Shown here piece after piece: positions 31,301 through 42,947 of a DNA stretch of 64,000 nt; positions within the stretch are counted from its first letter, which is position 1; every line of letters starts with the position of its first letter. Under the pieces are notes generated by a model. It was not told the origin of the DNA. It saw only the letters and a program-made list of their open reading frames with translations, and searched no databases. The translations under genes and the position numbers were made by a program. The stretch spans positions 7,328,313 through 7,392,312 of the forward strand of contig OZ024856.1 of NCBI GenBank assembly GCA_964017155.1, given 5' to 3'. Origin of the DNA: Oasisia sp. SBJ-2009. Its lineage: Eukaryota > Annelida > Polychaeta > Sabellida > Siboglinidae.

Positions 31301-34300
31301 TAATGCAATTGCAATAGTCTTTGCAACAGAAACAGGCAAATATCGACGAATACGCCGCAAATCACGAATGTGGTAAAAACATGTTCACAACCATAAACTA
31401 AATCAAAGCTAACCGTAATCAACTATAAACCAGGATTGGGTCCAAATGCACATTTTGACCAACTTCACCAATACAAATGGTGCGCGGACAAACCCCCTCG
31501 GACAAAACCCCCTCCATACATAACTCCATTGGTACATAAGCTCCTTCCGGACAAAACCCCCTCGGACAAAACCCCCTCATCAGTGATACACTGTACTAGA
31601 CTCAAGAATGATTAAATATTTTTATTTCTGTTGCAATCATCAATCTTCTAGTTGCATTTATCAGAGTGTTTATTTCCACGGGTGTTCATTTCCACCGAAT
31701 GGTACGGCCGACTAGAGGGTAACTTGCTTTCACTATTTTATGAAGCCACATTCACAAACATAATGGAGTTAGGAGGGTAAGTAACAGTGGTTACCAAGTT
31801 GCCAGGCAGACAAAAGACAAACTCAGACTAGAGGCTAACTTGCTTGAATAGCACATTTTTATGCCAGTAATTATAAAATATTTGGTATGTATTTAATTGT
31901 TTTACATACCAAATTATATATATATATATTATATTATATAGTATGCACAAACATACAAGTTAAGTTTAATTATATTGATAATTCTTGAGGCTAGTATCTA
32001 TGATGAGGGGGTTTTGTCCGAGGGGGTTTTGTCCGGAAGGAGCTTATGTACTAATGGAGTTATGTATGGAGGGGGTTTTGTCCGAGGGGGTTTTGTCCGG
32101 AGGGGGTTTTGTCCTACCTTCATACAAATACAACCCAGTCAAATCAAATATGTTGCTTTTCCAGATTTCAATTGAAATACAAATTTCCTATTCAAATACA
32201 CTGCCATTTTTATTCAAATATGATTCCAGTACATTGCCATTTTTGAAATTTGTTTCAAATATGTGACCCGTGTTTCCATTATAGTTCAAGTGTCTCATAG
32301 TTATAGTGGGTGGAATTTTGTCTTTGGCTTGTTTGACTGCTGTAGACTAATTGGCAGGCAGGTTTACTAGACTGTCCTTATCTGTACTACTGTACCAACA
32401 AGTGGATAGCTCTTCCCTGCACTGGAGGAAACCAGGGTTCCTTTGTCTTAGCCCAGGATGTTTACACAGCAGGTGACAGCAGGATTCTTTGAAGCACATT
32501 CCCTGTGAATACCTGCCTTTCTGGCTATAGATAAGCTTCACTGGCTTCCCATTCATTCATTAATGCTAATGTTTGATCAGCTTCACTGTAGTGTAGGCCT
32601 ATTTGCTCAGTACTGCCTGCCCACTGTTGACCAGGTGTGATACTGTGAAATACATTCTGTCTTGACTCCTGAGCCAGTGTATGTCAGACAATGCTTGACC
32701 TTTTCTTTTGTTGGTAATTTTTGATTGTATTTGCAAATACTTTTCAAATATGGACCAGACATAAAATACAAACACTTCCCCTTTTGTGATCTTCAATTCA
32801 ATTTTTTTTAATTAAAAAACAAATATATATTGGAGCCCAACACTGCCATAAAACGAACCTTAAGCTGCTCATAGTGGATACCTCGACACAGTATAAATAT
32901 TATGGTATTCTCAGAGACACCTGTAGCCACCGCCGATAATGCTGAGTTACTGCTGGCATCAAACGCATGTTTGTATTTTATTCGTTTCAATAACGACTAG
33001 TCTAATGTCAGTAATGATTAATTATATCATCCAAAATGTAATGGAGATTGTAGTAATTGATTGTTTTGTATCTTACCTAGACCTAATGTGCATATATGAA
33101 TATCAGATTTGTGAGTTTGGCATTTCTACCCAATCATCGTACTTCTAGTTAAATAATAACAGCTTTCCCAGCGTCATTCATTGCTAATAAAAATTCAGGA
33201 CTAGGCTCCAGAACGTTATAATGAATTATAGTCGCAATGCCCCACTGCCTGAATGCCCCATGACCGGAATGCCCCAAACCTAGTCGCAATGCCACAATCG
33301 CGAAGTCGCAATGCCCCAACTGGGAAGTCGCAATGCTCCAACCGCGAAGTCGCAATGCCCCACTTTTGGTCGGAATGCCCCAGTGATTTTATTATTATCA
33401 AAACATGTTAAAACATAACATTTTATTATTGTCAAACTTATGTATATAATATATAATACAATAATAGACATTACATAAGTATATATATATATATATATAT
33501 ATATAGCGTCAGGGTACCTATGATCGACCTTTTTTGCGTAGTTTTCCGCGTTTTATTCGGCTTTGATGTAAAGTTACGCAATTAAGATTATTCTCTATTC
33601 AAAGCATATTCATTGACGATTTCTATAAACATAAAACAATAGTTTGATACAATTTGGTGACAAAATACCGGCACTGATTACCTTCTCACCCAATAGGTCA
33701 CAGGAGGGTCCCTAATGATCGACTGTTCACGGTTCAGCACATAAACTTGAGTAATGATGTGTCAACAATGATTTTATTTGCCCATGACATCAGTTCGCGC
33801 ATTTGTTTACACATAAACAATTAGGCCTACGTTAGTACAGTAACAGTCAACACCAAATTACCGAATTTATTGCATTTATGAAACGGTCGATCATTAGGAA
33901 CCCTGCCGATGAAAGGTACCCACACGCTATATATATATATATGGGCAATTCCACGGTAATGGAATTACAATTCACAATATTTTTTGGTTTAAAATGGTTA
34001 TATTTTCCCATTCAGCATGTGTCTAGAAAAGAAATTTAAACATTTTAATTTTGGTAACGGAATTACTCAGAAAAATTGAACATCAGTTTTTATTAAATGT
34101 CATGACATTTCGTCTCAAATCTGCAATCTACCAGGGCCAACACCTAGCATTAATAAATAGACATATAACATGACTTTGTATTGGATAGAATTTTACTCAT
34201 GATATATGTACTGTTTTTTATAGTGAACAGGTTTTGATCGGTAACGGAATTACATGCAATAGTAACGGAATTACGAGTCTGACTATTTTTGGAATAAAAC

Positions 34301-36239
34301 AACAAATAATAATTGATGCTCATTTTTTCTTTTCTGCAAGATTACAGAACACCATAACTTCATGTTCTACTAAAAATAACAATTGTACTGGCCAATAATT
34401 ATACACACAGTACAGAGATGTATTTCACATTTAACTAAAAACCAGTCGAAAGCAGTTATTGAACTCCTGTCCATCTGTGGGTCAGGGAGGATGTTAATGT
34501 CACTATCTTTATCAGTAGAGGCAGTCAACATATTTTCAACATCAGGCCACACAAATTTACATAGTTCAACACACTTCAAGTAATTTGTCACCTTAGTTTA
34601 AAAAACCTGGGAAGACACAATTTTTGGTTTTTTTTTTACAACCATCGACTTTAAGTCCAGACATTTTGGCAAGGTCTTTTCTGTATTCTCAAGTTTGATT
34701 ACCCATGCTGTTGTCTTCTTTGTCATCTTCATTATTTCAATGTTTTAATTTTGAAGAAGTTTCTCGTGGTTTTGTATAACAGTCACAAACAATGTAACCA
34801 ACTACCCTCTGACTCTTTGCAACTGCTTAATGTTGGGAATTAGACTGATCTCATTCCAGTCATATGAACTTTATAATTTTAATTCAACCATGGCTTAGTT
34901 GATGCATCCATGTAAAATATTCTGACAGGTCCTGGCAGCAACTTGGTTAAACTCATTGGATGTGATCACGCGATATCACTCCAGAGAACAATTAGAGTCA
35001 TAGTCTTAGACAATAAACCTTAGCCATGTGGTAAAGAAATACTGTGTAGAATTTCTTTGAAAGTCCATGAACACATTCTGCAACTGATCTTTGATAGATA
35101 ATCTGGCCTATCTTGTAGATTTATATGGATCATGGCTGCCATTCCGGTGTGTAGTATCACGATTTTTACAGATAATATATGTTACAAATGGTGCATGTTT
35201 CTGAATCCATGGACAATATTCATTAAGTCCAAAGATGCCATTCATATTTAACTGAAACATTGTCCCAGTGCCTGTGCTGACCTCTAATGTACTTAGATCC
35301 CATTATTAGTTTCTTATTATGATTTATAGTGCAAGAGAAAAAAAACATATAATTCTGTTATTGTAATTCTGTTACCAAAATGTAATTCCGTTACCATGAT
35401 TCCCGCAAGATGAGATAAGACACACATAAATTGTGTACTCTCACCTATTCATGGGTGTATCTAATAAGAGAATTTCAAGTAACTGTTAATTTTGATCACT
35501 TGTTGGCTCTCAGGAAAACTTTATGTACTTTTTCGGTAACGGAATTACATAAAAAATATATGAAAATGTGTGACTACCCATATCAAAATACAGCTTATGC
35601 AGTACAAGTTGCTTTCTGAATTTTGAACACATACAGTATGAACTTTGAAAATCTATAAAACAAAGGTAAATTAGTTAAGAGTTAATGGTAAGATGGGAGG
35701 GGTTTCTGTTGGCCCTTGTTTTTCCATTAGTTTGACTGCTAAGAATTCACTCCATTAGAAATGCAATTAAAAAAAATTGTGAACTGATGGCACAATTTTT
35801 TTTACTTGGGCCTGAATTTTATGTATGTTTTACATCAGTGGTACAACTTTTACACTGTTTCAACAAGATTTAATTTTTAGCAGTCTGGGCTCTCCAATAT
35901 GGAATTGCCCATATATTAAAAACCCGACTACCAAGAAAGTGGGGCATTCCGTCCAAAAGTGGGGCATTGCGACCACGGTGTTCCAAAATGTGGGGGCATT
36001 GCGACTTCGCGGTTGGGGCATTGCGACTAGGCAGTAGGGGTATTGCGACTGGGGCATTCAGGTAGTGGGGCATTCCGACCACATTCCTTTATAATGACTT
36101 ATTATCGCCCACCTACCTCCGTAAGTTCACTAATGCTTGTGTTCAATTTTTCAATTGTTGACACAATTAATTGCTCCTGCAATTCTAATTTTGACGTTTC
36201 TTTAATTTCTTCTTCTAGGTTATTCTTCAAGTTATCCAT
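28363..36239 (-). CDS. Small coiled-coil protein, 108 aa, three coding exons, family unknown
   Basis: Exon 1 runs from 36239 to 36117 (41 codons, MDNLKNNLEEEIKETSK…), exon 2 from 29958 to 29835 (124 bp, EIYLAYLEEKWKHK … GDDPEFLG), and exon 3 from 28442 to 28363 (VVSTLTKKQTQLVSELNRLK, then DQLSG and TAG). Phases are 0 and 1, and all four splice sites are GT/AG (gtaggt, ttccag, gtaaaa, tttcag). The total of 327 bp is exactly 109 codons with the stop. Both ends are predicted coiled coil by heptads; the middle is acidic. Composition and length resemble small structural subunits such as kinetochore, BLOC or augmin parts, but I recognise no family. Intron 1 (29959-36116) is full of nested transposons. 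The last exon goes on into the ASDURF-like ORF. Its first exon is immediately flanked by an inverted-repeat element, so its promoter may lie within or beyond that. Confidence 0.78.
28790..28965 (+). mobile_element. LINE C-terminal fragment (L2/CR1-like)
   Basis: Plus strand reads NKVVKTAFKITGNELAPP followed by a degraded TERK…ILL. That is the 'LN-IVK-ASKI-G' landmark near the C-terminus of L2/CR1-type ORF2. A C-run (ccccccc at about 28895) marks a local frame problem. Confidence 0.6.
29290..29595 (+). mobile_element. LINE C-terminal fragment (family C), copy 1
   Basis: Shifting plus frames give SSRLEWASHVTHVERM, RDLERVREEWGTT, and WRLLFENVVREK with a stop (tga at about 29591). This is the usual C-terminal pattern of a RTE/Jockey-like ORF2 with several frameshifts. 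A related copy lies at 40620-40875 with the same last motif. It sits in the intron of the coiled-coil gene, opposite strand. Confidence 0.7.
30698..31390 (-). mobile_element. LINE 3' end (family A), copy 2
   Basis: Minus strand: RRIRRYLPVSVAKTIAIAL, VTSRLDYCNSLFHNI, LQRVQNCLARVV, LHWLPVQYRIMFK, then the same C-terminus as the copy at 5600-6018. It ends with tail ggcgcaatagaagttaac and an ATT repeat at 30698-30715. It extends about 270 bp further 5' than copy 1. Over the roughly 415 bp they share I see three differences (CGG for CAG, GCA for GCG, and loss of one A in the AAAAA run), the last of which shifts the final codons (HLKHICTIW). Confidence 0.93.
31486..32114. mobile_element. Foldback element with GGACAAAACCCCCTC arms
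   Basis: The left arm (31486-31582) is made of ggacaaaaccccctc units and contains ccatacataactccattggt. The right arm (32000-32114) is its complement (gagggggttttgtcc, acc-variant actaatggagttatgtatgg). The arms are about 100-115 bp; the right has one extra 15 bp unit. The spacer of about 415 bp has no ORF and ends in TA-rich DNA. No target duplication defined. Confidence 0.9.
33506..33927. mobile_element. MITE inserted in a TA tract
   Basis: Ends gcgtcagggtacctatgatc (left) and complement of gcgtgtgggtacctttcatc (right). A motif ctaatgatcgac recurs at 33712 and, in complement, near the right end. It is flanked on both sides by TA repeats, compatible with TA target duplication of Tc1/mariner type, but TA repeats make this unprovable here. 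Non-coding. Confidence 0.7.
33940..35913. mobile_element. 1.97 kb element with TATGGGCAATTCC ends and GTAACGGAATTAC motifs
   Basis: Termini are tatgggcaattcc at 33940 and ggaattgcccata at 35913. Inside, the 13-mer gtaacggaattac recurs near 34054, 34241, 34263 and 35537, in complement near 35382, and with one change near 33956 and 35363. No long ORF; the short minus and plus ORFs at 34370-34591 look non-coding. It is probably a non-autonomous DNA transposon whose subterminal motifs bind a transposase. Confidence 0.72.
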
Positions 36240-36295
36240 AATTTAACATGAAATGGCCCAAAAACCAACAGGATTTAACATCCTTCGGTGGTCGA

Positions 36296-36765
36296 GTGAA
36301 CGTACGGGTAAGCCGATAGCCTCGGTTACCCAGGCTCCGTGATGGCAGCACTTTTAAGCCCCTTATCTCCTAGCCTCGGTTACCCAGACTCCGTGAGGTG
36401 GCAGCACTTTTAAAGTTGCATTCTGACATAATTTCCCCTTTTTAACGCATTTTAGAAAAGTCAATGTACACCATGACTGATATTTGCTTATTAGTATACT
36501 TCCTACCACATGTCTCACTTTGTGGTTTTATGCGTTATTTGATCAAATATAAGTTTGCAACAAACAACGGCTCTGGAGTTTCCCAAAAGTCGATCTATTT
36601 TTACCATCGGAACTCTCCGGGCAACGTAAGTAAACGATGGGGCAAACTAAAAGGTAGTCTCGCTTAACCGACTGTCGTTCGGCTGCGGAACTACGCCGAG
36701 AAGAGTTGAGGGGGCTTAAAAGTGCTGCCACCTCACGGAGTCTGGGTAACCGAGGCTAACTAAAA
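36296..36765. mobile_element. Foldback element with CCTCGGTTACCCAGACTCCG arms
   Basis: Left arms: two copies of gcctcggttacccag…ctccgtga-ggcagcacttttaa (36319-36355 and 36372-36412). Right arm: cttaaaagtgctgccacctc…ggtaaccgaggc (36714-36757). It lies 60 bp upstream of the start codon of the minus-strand coiled-coil gene, so it occupies the expected promoter or 5' UTR. Related motifs (ccgtgaggtggcagcattgt) occur at 40181 and 40361. Confidence 0.75.
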
Positions 36766-38134
36766 GGCGGTTCCACATATCCACGTTAGTCGCTAGAGGC
36801 GCCACTAGGCAACAATACCCTAGTTATTAAATATTAGGGGTCAGAGCACAGTTAGACTTCCTGGTGTAACCCATACGAATGTAGTACCTTAATAATTGTG
36901 TCATTTGAGATTTTGAAAAAATAAATTAATGTGAAATGAGTACCGTAGGACAGGCATACCAGTAGGTGAAGTGCTATGATATATCTGCAGTGCAATGACG
37001 CATGTTAGGCAGAGTGTAGTTGGCGTAGTGATTTTTAGCCATTTTTTCTTACATGACCCTGCGAATGCAGAAAAGCGTGCTCAGTTTGGTCAATATTGAG
37101 GGTCAGAACACATGCATGCATTTTAAGAGAGCCTGAGATATGCTTTTTTGACGAAATTTGATCAGCATATCAGTGACATGACTGCAGTGATTGTGTTAAA
37201 ATTTAGATTTTTTCTCAGGTCCAGTTTCCTTATAATCTGACAAAACGTTAACATGGCCGCCAATGGGAAAATCAACAGTGCTCTGTGCCCTAAAATCATC
37301 CTCAATTAGCCATTGACCGTACAGGCGCGTAGCCAGCGATAGTTTGTATGTGGGCAACTGGACATGCTGGACGTATCGAGCGGTGGCATCTTTGTGAATG
37401 TGGTATGTCGTTTCCGTGCTGTCTGCCAAATGTGATCCGCCTTTTAGTGAGGCCCTAGTGTGGTTTCCTGACAGCGCTTTTCACAGGAATTCCCTTCATC
37501 GAGGTCTAAACCAATCAGAGAATTCTAACTGGTGAGGCTCACCGGAATAATTTTTCGTCTTTTGCTGCTTTTTATCTTAAAATGGCATATTATGTGAAAA
37601 TAAGTTGATAGGTATAGTTGAGGAAAACAATATATAATGTATGTGGAATGCTGGTTTACTGGGAAATTGTATTTTAAACATGGCGGAAGTCAGAATGCAA
37701 CTTTAAGCCCCTCAACCAGAGAAGATCTAACAGAGAAGGTTCACTACGGCAGTTCCATTTTGAATTATGAGACAGAAGCGCCTCTAGCGGACGAATGTGC
37801 CGTATTAGCAGACTGCCAGATGAAACTGCAGTACAAATTATATGTTCAATTATTCATACGTTATTGAAATTGCACTTGAAGCACTTCATAAACACTGAAG
37901 CACGTAAACTTGCAATAGTGCACGTAGCAACATCTTTTCTCACTATCCAGACACTAGATAGGCCTATTAGTACATTTTTTTACATCATATTACAGCGTGT
38001 TATTTATTTGCTTGCACACCTGTGGCTGACGTTGGCCGGTATCATGCACCCTCCGCAGTCCCCCCTCCCCCATTTCCTATACCCACATCAGCACTTGTTT
38101 GGGTTTTTATATTGTTGTGTTTGTTTTAATGATA

Positions 38135-38175
<41 letters not shown>

Positions 38176-38261
38176 AATATATGTGTATATAATAATTATA
38201 TACTTATTATGTATATTATATATATACATAAATATATATAAGTTTATAATTATTGTATACA

Positions 38262-38825
<564 letters not shown>

Positions 38826-38885
38826 AATTTTAATATACATTACTATATTATTATTACTATTATTATTATTATAATTATTATTATT

Positions 38886-39519
<634 letters not shown>

Positions 39520-39731
39520 TATAATTATTGTATACATGTATATTCAAATTCTTACGTATTAGAAAACTAATCAAACAGTATTCATGGCTAATGATTACTG
39601 ATAGTTTTACTCGCAATAACATAATATCGTTTTGAACATTTTAACAAAACATTTGTATTTAATGATGATTATTTCCTGGTAGTATAAAATAATTAAAAGT
39701 TCATAACTATGTGCTCTTATCTTCAACTTAC

Positions 39732-39884
39732 TCGTTGCACCAGTAGGGCGCGCAAAATGAGCCGGTTGACCGACTCTTCGATGTACTTGGCGGTGGTGTG
39801 GCCATTGTCTAATATGTCAAGCAAATAAAGCGGCACATTCGTCCGCTTGGGGCGCTGCGCTCCACGCGCTAAAATGGCGGCCCA
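39732..39884 (-). other. Candidate minus-strand exon, unknown
   Basis: An open frame ends VNRLILRALLVQR directly at a good donor (gtaagt, 39731 downward). Upstream it contains VPLYLLDILDNGHTTAKYIE and then runs to a stop without ATG. An acceptor-like ttttag sits at about 39872. It overlaps the right arm of the 37690-39950 inverted repeat, which lowers confidence. The phase-0 donor would fit the acceptor of exon 2 of the coiled-coil gene, which would make it an alternative first exon; this is only an idea. Confidence 0.25.
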
Positions 39885-40084
39885 TTATAAATTGCGAAGT
39901 GAACCTTCTCTGTTAGATCTTCTCTGCCTCAACTCCGCCTGGGACATTAATGGGCTTAAGTTTCTACATCCGGGTAGCCTTACCCAAGATTAGGGTAGAG
40001 ACGCTGATTGGCTCTCAGGCCAATTAGGGAATACAATTAAAATAACGATATACTTTTACAAGATAATAATATCATATGAAAAGT

Positions 40085-40395
40085 ATTCAACATTGAACTT
40101 ATATTAACACAAAAGTAAGTACAAATTCAAATTTACAGTTGTTTATAAAATAAGAATTACGGCAGGATTAACCAGTATCCGTGAGGTGGCAGCATTGTCT
40201 AGCCCCACATGGATAGCATACCGATTAAATAAGTATACCTTTTTTATCAAATAATGCTGTATTATAAAAACTATTCAGAATTAAACTTATATTAACACAA
40301 AATAAATAGAAATACAAATTTGCAGTTGTTTATAAAAAATATATATATTACGGCAGTGTCCGTGAGGTGGCAGCATTGTATAGACCACGCGGATA
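40085..40395. repeat. Tandem duplication, two units of about 180 bp
   Basis: The block from cttatattaacacaaaa through ttacagttgtttataaa to tccgtgaggtggcagcattgt appears at 40099-40200 and again at 40284-40380 with small indels. Confidence 0.8.
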
Positions 40396-40471
40396 CCAAA
40401 CAAAAGCTATAAATGGTACCAGACTGTCTTCTCGGCGAGACTAGCTCTGGCATTGTTTTGCTTGGTTTTGG

Positions 40472-40559
40472 TATAGTGGTTCCATCTGTTGGATAATTGT
40501 ACACTTGCCGAAGAATATATACGGCAAGTGTAAATTATCCAACAGATGAAACCACTATA
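40472..40559. other. Near-perfect 88 bp hairpin
   Basis: tatagtggttccatctgttg on the left pairs with caacagatgaaaccactata on the right, and acacttgccg with cggcaagtgt, around an 11-base loop (aagaatatata). The stem is about 38 bp with one or two mismatches or bulges. Confidence 0.9.
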
Positions 40560-40619
40560 AATACGTCACTTCGATAAGGGCGCCACTATAATTGTCTTTC
40601 AATGCGAAGTCAACCCTAG

Positions 40620-40875
40620 TCTCCATGCAATTGGAGTGAAGGGATGTTCTAAAGAGAAATTAGTGAGGAGTACATGGGTTGGTCATGTAGAAAAATGGCA
40701 GATGTAAAACTGGCCAAGATGCCAACAAATTGGAAAGGAAATGGTACGAGGAAGACCGAAATTGCGAAGGGATTGCATTAAAACTTACCTAGAAAGAGTG
40801 GGAGAAGAATGGAAAAATATAGATAGAAGGAATTGGAGACTGCTGACAGGGAACGGAGTAATAGAAAAGTGAGAG
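40620..40875 (+). mobile_element. LINE C-terminal fragment (family C), copy 2
   Basis: Plus strand with frame changes: STWVGHVEKMADVKLAK, GRPKLR-like (ggaagaccgaaattgcg), YLERVGEEWKNIDRRNWRLL, then VIEK and stop (40870-40872). Same ending as 29290-29595. Confidence 0.72.
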
Positions 40876-40930
40876 GAAGAAAAAAGTCACTGGAACTTAC
40901 AAGACCAAACGAATAAAGGGGAACAATATT

Positions 40931-41149
40931 ATGTTGGCTCACAAGACCCTATACCTTCTGACAACTGTCGGGAGGATGAAATTGGCATGGTTTAGTTTAG
41001 AGCATGTAACACACGGACAGACGTCGCCATGGACGTCAGAGGAAGAGCTGGGTGAACAATATCTGGGATTGGACGGCCCTTTCCATGTCGACGCTACGCA
41101 GTACATGCAGTTACTGACAGACATAAATGGAGTAAGATCACAGCTGTAG
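40931..41149 (+). other. Short ORF of uncertain status, 72 codons
   Basis: Reads SPWTSEEELGEQYLGLDGPF and QYMQLLTDINGVRSQL before TAG. Composition is protein-like, but it follows a dead LINE directly and I find no partner exon or family. Confidence 0.15.
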
Positions 41150-41160
41150 ACGTCACTTAC

Positions 41161-41192
41161 CCCCCCCCCCCGACGACCGTGGGACATCGTAA

Positions 41193-41289
<97 letters not shown>
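41161..41289. repeat. C12 run and (TA)n microsatellite
   Basis: A run of about 12 C at 41161-41172, then two TA tracts (41194-41289). Confidence 0.9.
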
Positions 41290-41854
41290 TAAGTTTGGAT
41301 TCGGCACATGCAAGCTCAAAAAGACTAGTGAGTGCTTATTTAAGTAGACAAACTTATCTGACCAAAAGAATTAGTCCAAATAATGACTTATTTGAGACAA
41401 CAAATCTTAGCTAGACTAATTGCACAGATAGACTTTATAATGAAAAATCGATATTTGAAAGTAAAAATTCGACAATGACAGCGTAAATCGATAATCAAAT
41501 CAGAATTCAGTAATGTAGCATTGTCGAATTGTGATCCTACTGTCATTCCCTAATGGTGACAGGGAGATATGCGTGTTAGACCTAACGTTTTTGTCACCAC
41601 CGATGTAGCCGCCTCAGAAACAAATCACGTGTACTTAAATTTGTTTATTTAGTTCACTGCGTGAATCGTTCACACAGTTGGTGACACTGCAATGATTAAT
41701 CAAACGGTGTTTTGAAAGTAGAACTGATAAGTCAAAAGAGCATGGAACTCTTATTATCAAAAAGATATCAGTGATCTTGAACAAAACTCAAAAGAGAGCG
41801 CCAAAACTCGGCAGACCACCAGCGGTATCTGTTTCTCTGGAACAGAGACGATTC

Positions 41855-42060
41855 GAGGTATTTAATAGATCTGTAAGCAATCTAACAAGCCATAGACTAA
41901 AACTACATAAGAGCTACTCGCGTACATATCCGTAACCACTTCTTCACGAGTCGGATAATTGACTCGTGGAACAGACTCCCAGAAGAAGTAGTGACAGCAG
42001 CCTCGTTGAGCATTTTCAAGGGAGAGATTGAGGTTTCTGGCCAACAAATAAAAGAGACGA
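41855..42060 (+). mobile_element. LINE C-terminal fragment (family E)
   Basis: Plus strand reads FFTSRIIDSWNRLPEEVVTA then ASLSIFKGEIE, the common 'FF--R----WN-LP--VV-A-S---FK' end of CR1/Rex-like ORF2. Confidence 0.7.
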
Positions 42061-42945
42061 AACAACCAAATATACCAAGTAAATATACCAAGATACGACA
42101 TAGTCGTAATTCTTCCAAACAGTAGACATTCCCGCTATGCATAAACAGAGTGTGTACGTATTACGTAACAAAGTGATTACGCGTTACGTTTGGGGCGAGA
42201 AATCCACGCGCTACGTCTACTGGCCATTCAAATTAAATTAACGGAATAGATACGCAGCCATGAAGCATGCGCGCGGATGACTTATGAGTGTAGAAGTCCG
42301 AACTTGTTTTTTCTGTGCAAGTATCATGATACAATTCATATGCCCATCCACATTGTGTTAACTTAGTTATTAGATTTTAACTTGCGGTCAACTTAAGTTG
42401 TATTTCTTATCTATTGATGCTGGTTAGCTGCTTTCAGGGATTGTCTCTTACTCCCTTTCTCTCTCTCTCCTCTTTTTTTTCCATTCTCCCTCGCTGCCCG
42501 TCTCTCTGTTCCTACAAGTGAATATCTTATGTCATATAAAGATGGCATGTTGAATTGACCATAGAAAAATTTTGGTAATTTAACTCAGAACATTGAAATT
42601 GTGACGTATAAAATATGTGTGGCGGCTGCTTGGTACCATCCATGTGCATGCATTTCACTGCACTTAGAATGGTGTTATAACTATGTAACATATAATGTAC
42701 TTATTACATATTTAAAATATTCATAATCAGTTTAAACTTGCACGTAAAGACGAAATGTTAAATGATAATAAATAGATAATTAAATAAAGCTTCTAAAAAT
42801 CCTAGTTCATAACCTAAACTTATCAGCAATAAATGGATAAAATTAACTAAAACAATATAATAAAAGATATTCGGTAGCACTGGTCGCAATAATATTGATG
42901 TTTGTTTTTACAAGTGTCGTCGGCCAAGGATCTAGGGCGCAAGAT
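42061..42945. other. No gene seen
   Basis: AT-rich, with a pyrimidine tract at 42455-42510. Nothing coding recognised. Confidence 0.5.
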
Positions 42946-42947
42946 TT

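Larger units (their letters stand above)
33214..36097. mobile_element. Inverted-repeat element with CGCAATGCCCCA sub-repeats, hosting two nested elements
   Basis: The left arm (33214-33385) repeats gtcgcaatgcccca and ggaatgcccca. The right arm (35935-36097) carries the complement (tggggcattgcgac, tggggcattccg). Arm ends agree (gttataatga on the left, tcattat complement on the right). The right arm ends about 20 bp from the splice donor of exon 1 of the coiled-coil gene. No ORF of its own was recognised. Two further inverted-repeat elements (33506-33927 and 33940-35913) lie inside. Confidence 0.8.

Noticed and set aside
36543..36731. 62-codon minus-strand ORF
   Set aside because: Falls in the foldback element upstream of the coiled-coil gene; no family.
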